A stretch of DNA of 64,000 nt, from positions 840,501 to 904,500 of the forward strand of contig NZ_CP012719.1 of assembly GCF_001697145.1 (NCBI RefSeq), written 5' to 3'. Below are positions 28,601 to 35,099 of this stretch, one piece after another. Every line of letters begins with the position of its first letter. Position 1 is the first letter of the stretch. The position numbers were made by a program, and so were the translations under genes. Source of the DNA: Streptococcus anginosus. Its GTDB lineage: Bacteria > Bacillota > Bacilli > Lactobacillales > Streptococcaceae. The notes beneath the pieces are model-generated. The model was not told where the DNA came from, made no database searches, and saw nothing but the letters and a program-made list of their open reading frames with translations.

Positions 28601-31334
28601 AGGAACGCATAAGTATACTATCTCAGAAGTTGAAGGAACAGAAACTGGGGTAACTTATGATAAGACTGTTCGAGAAGTAGAAGTCAAGGTTGAAAAAATT
28701 AGTGCTACTGAATTAAAAGCAACGGTTTCGAAAGAAGCGAAAGATCTTGTCTTCACTAACAAATACACCCCAGCAGGTGACACATCCATTACTCTCGGAG
28801 CTAAGAAAGTTCTTGAAGGTAAAGCTCTTGAAGCAGGTAAATACAGCTTTGTCTTGAAGAAAGCAGACGGAACTGTTGTCGAAACAGTGACAAACGCTGC
28901 AGATGGAACAGTGACCTTCTCACCAATCTCATATGATGAGAGCCAAGTGGGAACTCATAAGTATACTATCTCAGAAGTTGAAGGAACAGAAACTGGGGTA
29001 ACTTATGATAAGACTGTTCGAGAAGTAGAAGTCAAGGTTGAAAAAATTAGTGCTACTGAATTAAAAGCAACGGTTTCGAAAGAAGCGAAAGATCTTGTCT
29101 TCACTAACAAATACACACCAGCACCAGCAACCAAAGTAAAAATTGCTGGTAAGAAAGTGCTAGAAGGTAAAACACTGGAAGCAGGTAAATATAACTTTGC
29201 CCTGAAAAAGACAGATGGCAGCGTCGTTCAAACTGTTACTAATGATGTGGACGGAAACTTTGCTTTTGACGAATTGACTTATGATGAAAACCAAGTAGGA
29301 ACGCATAAGTATACTATCTCAGAAGTTGAAGGAACAGAAACTGGGGTAACTTATGATAAGACTGTTCGAGAAGTAGAAGTCAAGGTTGAAAAAATCAGTG
29401 CTACTGAATTAAAAGCAACGGTTTCGAAAGAAGCGAAAGATCTTGTCTTCACGAACAAATACACACCAGCTAAAATGCAAATTCCAGTGAAAAAAATCTG
29501 GGATGATGCCGATAACCAAGATGGCAAACGTCCAACTAAGATTACTGTTAAACTCTTGGCAGACGGTCAAGATACAGATAAAACCCTTGAACTATCAGAA
29601 GCCAATGGCTGGGCAGGTAACTTCACGGATTTAGATGCAGATAAAGGCGGAGCTCCGATTGATTACAAAGTAGTTGAAGTGAGTTCAGTAGCTGGTTATA
29701 CAAGTGAAATCAGCGGAGATGCTAAGACAGGCTTTACTATTACTAATAAATACACACCAGAAACAATTGATATTAAAGCCACAAAGAACTGGGATGACGC
29801 TAATAACCAAGATGGTAAACGTCCGAAATATATTACGGTTAATCTCTTGGCAGATGGTGAAAAAGTAGCTTCCAAAGAAGTGAAAGCGGCAGCTGACGGA
29901 ACGTGGTCTACAGTCTTTACAAAACTTCCTAAATTCAAAGCAGGCAAGGTTATTAAATATAGCCTGACCGAAGAAGTCGTTTCTGAATATACTAGCGAAA
30001 TCAATGATTTCAATATTACCAACAAATACACACCAAAAATGATTGATTATCAAGTGACGAAAACTTGGAATGACAATAATAACCAAGATGGTAAACGTCC
30101 AGACCATATCACGGTTCACTTGATGAAGACAATTGGTGGTGTGACTACCGAAGTTGAGAAATATGATATCAAAGTCGCTGAAGCAGACCCAGCGAATGGC
30201 AATGTTTGGAAACATACCTTTACTAATCTTCCAAAATACGAAGCAGGTCAAGAAATTGTCTATTCTGTCAAGGAAGATGCTGTAGCAGGATATGAAACAT
30301 CTATCAAGGGTCAAGAAATCACAAACACCCATGAACCAGAAACAATCGTCATTTCTGGTAAGAAAGTCTGGGAAGATGCTAACAACCAAGACGGCAAGCG
30401 AACCAAAACAGTCAAGGTTCAAATTCTGAAAGGCGGCACAATCGTTGATGAAATTGAAACTTCAGAAGAAAAAGGTTGGGCCTTTGAGTCAAAACCATTA
30501 CCGAAGTATGAAAACGGTAAAGAAATCAAATATGATGTCAAAGAAGTTGCCGTAGAATCTTACGAAAAGCCAATAGTTGAAAAATCTCAAGATGGCAAAT
30601 ACACAATTACCAACAAGCGTACACCAGAAAAGGTAAACTTAACGGGTCAAAAGACTTGGAATGACGCCAATAACCAAGATAATATTCGTCCTACTGAAAT
30701 CAAAGTTCGTTTATTGGCAGATGGCAAAGATACTGGCAAAATGGCGACAGCGAGTGCAGCAACTGGATGGAAATACAGCTTTGAAGGTTTGGATCGTTAC
30801 AAGGATGGCAAAGAAATTGTTTACTCTGTTGAGGAAGTAGATGTACCAAAAGGTTATCAATCTAAAGTGAATGGAATGAATTTGGTCAATAGCCACACTC
30901 CAGAGGTGACTTCAGTCAGCGGTCAAAAGACTTGGGACGATGATAATGACAAAGACGGTCTTCGTCCAAAAGAGATTCAAGTAAGATTGCTTGCAAATGG
31001 CAAAGATACGGGCAAAGTAGTGACAGCAGGCGAAGCAACTGGATGGAAATATAGCTTTGAAAAACTTGCCAAATATGAAGCAGGTAAGGAAATCACTTAT
31101 ACGGTGGAAGAAGTTTCGGTACCAGAAGGTTACACACCGAAGGTAGATGGTATGAATATCACGAATCGTCATACACCAGAGAAGCCACAAATTCCACAAA
31201 CCCCACCAAGTACACCAGAGAAGTCGAAGAAGAAAATTCTCCCTTCAACAGGTAGTCAAAATTCATTCTTTGCATTACTTGCAGGTCTGTTCACCTTAAG
31301 TGGAGTTGCTTACTTGTTAAAGAAGAAGGCGTAA
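25608..31334 (+). CDS. Large LPXTG-anchored adhesin with Cna-B and pilin isopeptide domains
   Basis: Cell-wall surface protein of 1908 residues. Signal peptide at residues 1-31 (ends VQRVSAAN). An N-terminal adhesin-like region spans about 35-360. A SpaA-like domain (about 365-455, isopeptide Lys in KITKFDE and Asn in ISNKR) follows, then two Cna-B-like domains (about 456-680). Five streptococcal pilin isopeptide-type domains run from 684 to 1288, three of them near-identical. Six Cna-B repeats (DDANNQDGKRP-type) run from 1289 to about 1857, and the end is the sortase signal LPSTG (1878-1882), a hydrophobic segment and KKKA. The stalk should be stabilised by intramolecular Lys-Asn bonds. No sortase C or other pilin genes are nearby, so it is probably a monomeric fibrillar adhesin anchored by sortase A. 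Ligand unknown. Confidence 0.92.
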   Translation: MKTKKWIIFFLSLFAVFTVIGFWNVQRVSAANVTDKAKIEDLKITIASTGSETEGIHGSNDTSMKLKYSGKFSFPNVAANEIKDGDYFIVKAPNNLSLTDGSLDLIDKNSNTKMGTVKVESAKHRLVFTFNDKVKDKQNIRGDFVAEATETLKKEGKTVTYVLPDGKKQTITYKVNKYQQTEVIGETITKYGYNDNNKARAHFQMKINRAKKDMTGHVVKITDDVSKGAFANYVEDTFYMYEAEFETTNTNSSALKHIGDKYEITTDPEAYKADSDKKALLTFVNGKRGFELLMPTNMGTKSFFLTYDTSSPADTSTISNSAQYLIDNQPQLIWEKYGGSTGTKTEATFNLKTVKSVGATVTADIAGKIKITKFDEADADVKLKDVKFDIIDKATNKVVDTVVTDENGIALSKALNDGKYIVKEKKTKSGYIVNSQEFEVELKEGKGVPLNISNKRVTVDFKATKTWVGGKKTDYKEVKLGLYVHKKGQTVADSKPVSGNYTPEVTESNGVYTYEWKNQLPKYDVDGTTELVYSVRELQDETALPLEGNEKVEIGSHNYVVSYNDEMTKITNTYLPPQTNVTAKKVWSGGKADARPKFYFKLYRTLEGGTEEAVADAEKKEVPKTDGTVEWTNLPATDANATKYTYSVKEVDAQEKPVTTVGGYTANQTDATTVTNTYKLLPTKTDIFVDKELTGNRPTPLQADEFEFILKDEKGTEVQRAKNDANGHVVFKDIPFDKEGQYKFTIVEAHAGQTINGVTHDSRSVHVTVSVYDPGQGKLVATPLYNQISALMAPFANFASSDSLLPPGAISVIDNGGIQKFVNTYKAEKAKMRLGVKKTLTGRELKANEFEFTLTDKDGNVKETVKNDKEGNVKFSELTFATAGIYTYKIAEKVGNIPGVTYDTKTITATITVTDNGKGTLESTVVYDDEKPFTNKYTPAPATKVKIAGKKVLEGKTLEAGKYNFALKKTDGSVVQTVTNDVDGNFAFDELTYDENQVGTHKYTISEVEGTETGVTYDKTVREVEVKVEKISATELKATVSKEAKDLVFTNKYTPAGDTSITLGAKKVLEGKALEAGKYSFVLKKADGTVVETVTNAADGTVTFSPISYDESQVGTHKYTISEVEGTETGVTYDKTVREVEVKVEKISATELKATVSKEAKDLVFTNKYTPAPATKVKIAGKKVLEGKTLEAGKYNFALKKTDGSVVQTVTNDVDGNFAFDELTYDENQVGTHKYTISEVEGTETGVTYDKTVREVEVKVEKISATELKATVSKEAKDLVFTNKYTPAKMQIPVKKIWDDADNQDGKRPTKITVKLLADGQDTDKTLELSEANGWAGNFTDLDADKGGAPIDYKVVEVSSVAGYTSEISGDAKTGFTITNKYTPETIDIKATKNWDDANNQDGKRPKYITVNLLADGEKVASKEVKAAADGTWSTVFTKLPKFKAGKVIKYSLTEEVVSEYTSEINDFNITNKYTPKMIDYQVTKTWNDNNNQDGKRPDHITVHLMKTIGGVTTEVEKYDIKVAEADPANGNVWKHTFTNLPKYEAGQEIVYSVKEDAVAGYETSIKGQEITNTHEPETIVISGKKVWEDANNQDGKRTKTVKVQILKGGTIVDEIETSEEKGWAFESKPLPKYENGKEIKYDVKEVAVESYEKPIVEKSQDGKYTITNKRTPEKVNLTGQKTWNDANNQDNIRPTEIKVRLLADGKDTGKMATASAATGWKYSFEGLDRYKDGKEIVYSVEEVDVPKGYQSKVNGMNLVNSHTPEVTSVSGQKTWDDDNDKDGLRPKEIQVRLLANGKDTGKVVTAGEATGWKYSFEKLAKYEAGKEITYTVEEVSVPEGYTPKVDGMNITNRHTPEKPQIPQTPPSTPEKSKKKILPSTGSQNSFFALLAGLFTLSGVAYLLKKKA
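28431..29471 (+). repeat. Three tandem ~345-bp repeats within the adhesin gene
   Basis: Units at 28431-28775, 28776-29126 and 29127-29471. Units 1 and 3 differ by only a few, mostly silent, bases (for example GGC/GGT and TAC/TAT changes). Unit 2 differs in its first half but is almost identical over the last 165 or so bases (from about 28957). The pattern points to duplication with gene conversion. Confidence 0.9.
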
Positions 31335-31358
31335 TTCTATCATCAGATAGATCGAGTA

Positions 31359-31389
31359 AAGTCCACTAGATAAATCTAGTGGGCTTTTT
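31359..31389 (+). terminator. Terminator of the LPXTG protein gene
   Basis: AAGTCCACTAGA and TCTAGTGGGCTT form a 12-bp stem with a TAAA loop, followed by TTT. Confidence 0.85.
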
Positions 31390-31423
31390 CAGGCTCATTG
31401 TCAACTGTAGTGGGTGACTAGAT

Positions 31424-31620
31424 CTAAGATCGAGAGAGGGACGAAGTTCTCTCTTTTTGCTTGTTTTCACTCTGAAGCGACAGGGAGGCTACCAAGAGGG
31501 TCAGAAGGGAGCCAATAAAAGAAAGAATAGCGATTAGCAGTCCAAAGCTTCTTCGTTCATGATACTCTAAAGAGGTAAGAACAAGGAAGGAGAAGGCAAT
31601 GGAGTTTAAGGAGTTGTATG
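31424..31620 (-). other. Possible remnant of a small membrane-protein gene
   Basis: The minus strand has an open frame ending at 31424 that includes HERRSFGLLIAILSF, a hydrophobic second half and the tail SLQSENKQKE. It has no start codon in context and runs antisense to a sigX-like fragment at its 5' side, so it is at most a decayed gene. A terminator-like hairpin (GAGAG/CTCTC with TTTTT, about 31431-31457, plus strand) overlaps its end. Confidence 0.25.
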
Positions 31621-31640
31621 GGAAGGTAAGGGAGATTGTT
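31599..31640 (+). pseudogene. 5' stub resembling sigX/comX (competence sigma factor)
   Basis: ATG 31599, preceded by GGAGAAGG, opens the frame MEFKELYGKVREIV and is then lost at the junction with a transposase fragment. The 14 residues resemble the start of streptococcal SigX/ComX proteins (MxFKELYxxVxxIV). Only the first 42 bases remain. Resemblance is remembered, not searched. Confidence 0.45.
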
Positions 31641-31642
31641 AT

Positions 31643-31870
31643 AATAATGCTTTGTGTGAAAATTTCCTCTCACACTTCAAAAGTGAGTCCTTGTGGTTAC
31701 ATCCACCGTTAGACAAAGAGGAACTGCTCAACCAAATCAAAAGTTAGACTGGTATAATAATGATAGACCATAAGAAAGATTAAAAGGTATGACTCCTAAG
31801 GAATATCAGGAGTCATACCTTTTAACAGTTACTTTTTTATCTGTCCATTTTAGATGGGGATTGACACCAA
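31643..31870 (+). mobile_element. IS3-family transposase remnant (C-terminal part, frameshifted)
   Basis: Frames on the plus strand read NNALCENFLSHFKSESLWLH, then DKEELLNQI, and after a frame change DWYNNDRP-stop-ERLKGMTPKEYQESY. These are the catalytic-core end and C-terminus typical of IS150/IS3 OrfB (integrase DDE region). Two interruptions (a TAG near 31744 and a TAA after DRP) and the missing 5' part show it is dead. Confidence 0.75.
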
Positions 31871-31903
31871 GAGTTTTTTATTATACAGACTCAATTTTTA
31901 TAT

Positions 31904-31937
31904 AAAAAGAGTCTAAGACACTATTTTTCTCAGACTC
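31904..31937 (-). terminator. Terminator of ald (minus strand)
   Basis: GAGTCTGA and TTAGACTC on the minus strand (31937-31930 and 31916-31909) form a stem followed by TTTTT. A second palindrome AGACTC/GAGTCT (31887-31914) overlaps it. Confidence 0.65.
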
Positions 31938-32032
31938 AAATTGTTCTTATAATAAAAGCAATGGTAGGTGATTATACAAAGCATTACTTTGAGGTGGTTG
32001 ATAGGACTTGGCGAAGCCATCCTTTTCGAAAT

Positions 32033-33148
32033 TTATACTAATAAATTATTGATATCTGTGTAGTCACGATTAAGCCCTTCTGCAACAGGTCGGCTAGTGA
32101 GATAACCTTTATAAGTAGTAACTCCTTGTTGTAGACCCAAATCATCTGCAATAGCTTGCTCAAAACCTTTGTCAGCCAAAGCTTCAATGTAAGGAAGTGT
32201 TACATTTGTCAGGGCAAGAGTTGATGTACGGGCAACAGCACCCGGGATATTGGCAACTGCATAATGAAGCACGCCATGTTTTTCATAGACAGGTTCATCG
32301 TGAGTTGTTACACGATCAGCAGTTGCAACAACTCCACCTTGGTCAACGGCTACATCCACAATAACAGATCCAGGTCGCATTTTACTGACCATTTCATCAG
32401 TAACGAGCTTGGGAGCTTTGGCACCAGGGATTAATACTGCTCCAATCACTACATCGGCCTCTTTGACACTTTCGGCAATATTGAAAGAATTAGACATAAG
32501 GGTCTGGATTTGGTGGCCAAAAAGGTCTTCGAGTTCAGATAGACGCTTAGCGCTGATATCAAGAATAGTGACCTGCGCTCCCAGTCCTAAAGCGATGCGA
32601 GCTGCGTGTGTTCCAACAACGCCCCCTCCAATGATAGTGACTTTTCCTTTAGGAACACCTGGAACACCGCCAAGTAGTACACCAGAACCACCTTCTTGTT
32701 TGGTTAGAAAGTGAGCTCCAATCTGTACAGCCATACGTCCTGCCACTTCACTCATGGGCACAAGCAAGGGGAGATGCCCCTCTTGGTCACGAACGGTTTC
32801 GTAAGCAATCCCTGTTGTATTGCCCCCAATCATCGCATCGGCTAATTCAGGCGCAGCAGCCATGTGCAGATAGGTGAAAAGCAAGAGGTCATCACGTAAG
32901 AAGCCGTATTCAGCAGCTAAGGGTTCTTTGACTTTGACAACTAGATCAGCTGTCCAAGCTTCGGCTGCAGTTGTAACAATTGTCGCTCCCTGTGCTTTGT
33001 AGTCAGCGTCTGTAAATCCAGAACCAAGACCAGCTTTGGTTTCAACCAAAACCTGATGACCTTTTTGGACGAGACTGTGAACGCCAGCTGGTGTTAAAGC
33101 AACACGATTCTCATTGTTTTTAATTTCTTTTGGAATACCGATTAACAT
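32033..33148 (-). CDS. ald: Alanine dehydrogenase
   Basis: NAD-dependent interconversion of L-alanine and pyruvate plus ammonia. The 371-residue length is normal. It begins [20 protein letters not shown], has the Rossmann loop [12 protein letters not shown] (about residues 172-183) and a conserved core including VDVAVDQGG. Start at 33148 follows AAAAAAGGAGT; a longer frame start at 33205 was rejected. The promoter carries a cre-like site, which would fit CcpA carbon control. Monocistronic, between the adhesin island and a GNAT gene. Confidence 0.95.
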   Translation of the reverse strand: MLIGIPKEIKNNENRVALTPAGVHSLVQKGHQVLVETKAGLGSGFTDADYKAQGATIVTTAAEAWTADLVVKVKEPLAAEYGFLRDDLLLFTYLHMAAAPELADAMIGGNTTGIAYETVRDQEGHLPLLVPMSEVAGRMAVQIGAHFLTKQEGGSGVLLGGVPGVPKGKVTIIGGGVVGTHAARIALGLGAQVTILDISAKRLSELEDLFGHQIQTLMSNSFNIAESVKEADVVIGAVLIPGAKAPKLVTDEMVSKMRPGSVIVDVAVDQGGVVATADRVTTHDEPVYEKHGVLHYAVANIPGAVARTSTLALTNVTLPYIEALADKGFEQAIADDLGLQQGVTTYKGYLTSRPVAEGLNRDYTDINNLLV

Positions 33149-33176
33149 AGATTTACTCCTTTTTTGAGATGTTTTT

Positions 33177-33205
33177 ATTGTATATGAAAACGTTTTAAAA
33201 ATCAA
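33177..33205 (-). promoter_or_regulatory. ald promoter overlapping a cre-like site
   Basis: Minus-strand TTGATT (33205-33200), 17 bases, TACAAT (33182-33177). The spacer contains TGAAAACGTTTTAA (33185-33198), one base off the CcpA cre palindrome TGAAAACGTTTTCA. Confidence 0.6.
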
Positions 33206-33278
33206 GGCAAAATTAGAAACATTGATTTCAGTGAGTATTTATGTTATGCTATGAGGCAACATAGGAGGTTCGTGCAAA

Positions 33279-33848
33279 ATGGAAAGTATTTATCTAAAGC
33301 TAGCTGAAAACCGAACTTTGGAAACAGAGCGCCTGCTCCTACGACCTGTGACCTTAGATGACGCTGAGGCTATGTTTGAATATTCTTCTGATGAAGAAAA
33401 TACTCGCTATACTTTTTTACCTAATAAAGATTTGGAAGAAACTAAAAATATTATTGCTCGTTTGTTTATGGGTCGACCACTTGGAAATTGGGGGATTGAG
33501 CTGAAGGAAAGTGGTAAACTGATTGGCAGCATTGACCTACACAAGCTAGATCCGGTCCTCAGAAAGGCGGCTATCGGCTATGTGATTCATAAGAATTACT
33601 GGAATCAGGGCTTGGCAACGGAAGCTTTGAAAGAAATAATCCAGCTGGCTTTTGAAAGTTTGAATATGAATATGTTGGTGGCTCTCCATGATGTGAAAAA
33701 TCCAGCTTCAGGACGAGTTATGGAAAAGGCTGGTATGAACTTTTCTCACATAGATCCGTATGCTGCCTTGGATTTACATAAAGAAGGTCGAATTTCTCAG
33801 AGAGCTTATTATCGTTTGACAAAGGAAGATTATTTTAAAAAATATTGA
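33279..33848 (+). CDS. GNAT acetyltransferase, RimJ/RimL type
   Basis: A 189-residue acetyltransferase opening LETERLLLRPVTLDDAEAMF, the usual start of RimJ/RimL-like GNATs. Acetyl-CoA segment NYWNQGLATEALKEI sits in the middle, and SGRVMEKAGM near the end. The substrate could be a ribosomal protein N-terminus or a small molecule; undetermined. RBS AGGAGG precedes the ATG. Its promoter region overlaps that of ald on the other strand. A related GNAT lies at 59769. Confidence 0.82.
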   Translation: MESIYLKLAENRTLETERLLLRPVTLDDAEAMFEYSSDEENTRYTFLPNKDLEETKNIIARLFMGRPLGNWGIELKESGKLIGSIDLHKLDPVLRKAAIGYVIHKNYWNQGLATEALKEIIQLAFESLNMNMLVALHDVKNPASGRVMEKAGMNFSHIDPYAALDLHKEGRISQRAYYRLTKEDYFKKY

Positions 33849-33952
33849 TGTGAACGTGATATTTATAGGAAATTTTAATGGTGATTAGGTTCTTTTTGGG
33901 ACGTTCTAACAAAAAGTTCTTTCTCTTATGATGAAAACATTTTTCAAATCTA

Positions 33953-33981
33953 TTGACAAGAATCTGTCTGCATGATATAGT
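33953..33981 (+). promoter_or_regulatory. Promoter of tRNA-Thr
   Basis: TTGACA (33953-33958), 17 bases, TATAGT (33976-33981) with TG extension, 12 bases before the tRNA. Confidence 0.85.
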
Positions 33982-33992
33982 AGATGGGTACT

Positions 33993-34065
33993 GCTGATTT
34001 AGCTCAGTTGGCAGAGCGCATCCATGGTAAGGATGAGGTCGCCGGTTCGATCCCGGCAATTAGCA
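33993..34065 (+). tRNA. tRNA-Thr (anticodon GGT)
   Basis: Cloverleaf with acceptor GCTGATT/AATTAGC, D-arm AGCTCAGTTGGCAGAGC, anticodon stem CATCC/GGATG with loop ATGGTAA giving anticodon GGT (34026-34028), and T-arm GCCGG-TTCGATC-CCGGC. Seventy-three bases with discriminator A; the CCA end is not encoded. Reads ACC/ACT. Confidence 0.97.
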
Positions 34066-34076
34066 TGATGAACAGG

Positions 34077-34104
34077 AAAAAGCCCAATTTTAATGGGCTT
34101 TTTT
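34077..34104 (+). terminator. Terminator after tRNA-Thr
   Basis: AAGCCCA (34080-34086) pairs with TGGGCTT (34094-34100), A-rich before and TTTT after. Confidence 0.88.
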
Positions 34105-34112
34105 GCATTGGT

Positions 34113-34815
34113 GACGATATTAAGACATCAAATTCACCAGCTATTATAGGTGATGGTATTCTCTTAGGTCAAAGCGTTGGTACAGACCTAGTCGGCTTGG
34201 ACTTTTATCAAATAATGCTGGTATCTGACCCGATTACAGGCGCCTCCGGCTAACTTCATCATGGTCAATACTTAAGGAAAACGTTTTGTAGATGAGTACG
34301 GTAGTCGGGATAAATGAGTTCAGGCAGCAATTGACAATGGTGGTTTTTTCTATCTGATTGTAGACGATAATATGAAAGAAACAGCTAGTCAAGAAAAGAT
34401 TGATGCACTGGTAGCACATGGAATGATTTACCGATCAGATAGTTTGAAAGAGTTGGCTTAACAGCAACAAATGGATCCACAGGTCTTTACCAAGACGATC
34501 ACAGCTTATAATATTTATGTTGATGCAGGCTATGATCCTGAATTTGAAAAGGGAGCTTTCGACCTTAAGGTTGAAAAGGCGCCGTTTTATGCTACTCCTC
34601 GGAAACCAGCCGTGCACCATACTATGGGTGGTCTTAAGATTGATACGGAAATGCATGTTATCAATAAACAAGGACAAGTTATCCGAGGTCTCTATGTAGC
34701 TGGAGAAGTAGCTGGCGGACTGCATGCCGGAAACCGTTTAGGTGGCAATTCTCTTACTGATATTTTAACTTTTGGACGTATCGCAGCCGAAATTGCTATT
34801 ACAAAGAATTGCTAA
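34113..34815 (+). pseudogene. Decayed fumarate reductase / flavocytochrome flavoprotein fragment
   Basis: The C-terminal third of an FAD-binding fumarate-reductase-type protein. Traces include [21 protein letters not shown], then [26 protein letters not shown], and finally [20 protein letters not shown] (the FAD-binding glycine motif). The N-terminal part is missing and at least four in-frame stops occur (34251, about 34272, about 34313, about 34459). It starts directly after the tRNA terminator, which suggests insertion or deletion at the tRNA. A late ATG at 34471 opens the last 114 codons, probably not translated usefully. Confidence 0.85.
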
Positions 34816-34872
34816 TCTTGATTTTAAGGCAGAAAATTCATTCAGTTTTGGGAGGATTTTTTGTAAATATTC

Positions 34873-34901
34873 TTGACAAGCATTTCTTTTAATGTTAAAG
34901 T
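34873..34901 (+). promoter_or_regulatory. Promoter of the leader peptide / ABC exporter operon
   Basis: TTGACA (34873-34878), 17 bases, TAAAGT (34896-34901) with a TG extension. Confidence 0.8.
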
Positions 34902-34935
34902 ATTAACTAATTAAAAGTAGAAAGGAGAATGTATC

Positions 34936-35007
34936 ATGAATAATGTAAAACAAAACAGTACTCAGGTATATCATACGACAGAACTCCTTTCTAGCACAGC
35001 ACTGTAA
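34936..35007 (+). CDS. 23-residue leader peptide of the ABC exporter operon
   Basis: A short ORF (MNNVKQNSTQVYHTT... ELLSSTAL) with a strong AAAGGAG 8 bases before its ATG, promoter upstream and a Rho-independent terminator 34 bases after its stop. Codons 9-11 (CTCAGG) and 14-16 (GACAGAA, 34977-34983) can pair with the terminator's 3' side (CTTGGG and TTCTGTC, 35059-35070), a nested antiterminator. Translation through the leader would break this pairing and let the terminator form; a ribosome paused early would do the opposite. This matches the known BmrB leader of Bacillus bmrCD in layout, not in sequence. Confidence 0.7.
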   Translation: MNNVKQNSTQVYHTTELLSSTAL

Positions 35008-35040
35008 TTTATTTTTGATGAAAAAATAAATAAAACAAGT

Positions 35041-35077
35041 AAGCTCAGGACAGGTCTATTCTGTCTTGGGCTTTTTT
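35041..35077 (+). terminator. Attenuator terminator between leader peptide and ABC genes
   Basis: AAGCTCAGGACAG (35041-35053) and CTGTCTTGGGCTT (35061-35073) form a 13-bp stem with two wobbles, followed by TTTTTT. It ends 23 bases before the exporter ATG. Confidence 0.88.
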
Positions 35078-35099
35078 GTGCGTTTCGGAAAGGATTAGG

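Noticed and set aside
28431..29471. Spaced direct repeats, looked at as a CRISPR-like array
   Set aside because: The repeats are in-frame protein domains of about 345 bp, with no short repeat/spacer pattern and no cas genes.
29685..30422. 245-residue antisense ORF within the adhesin gene
   Set aside because: It mirrors the repeated Cna-B coding sequence, lacks an RBS and has atypical composition; a shadow of the real gene.
33984..34253. ORF running through the tRNA-Thr gene
   Set aside because: It covers tRNA and the start of the flavoprotein pseudogene; the tRNA explains the sequence.
34471..34815. Separate 114-residue flavoprotein gene
   Set aside because: It is the last open part of the fumarate reductase pseudogene, with an in-frame stop just upstream and no RBS.
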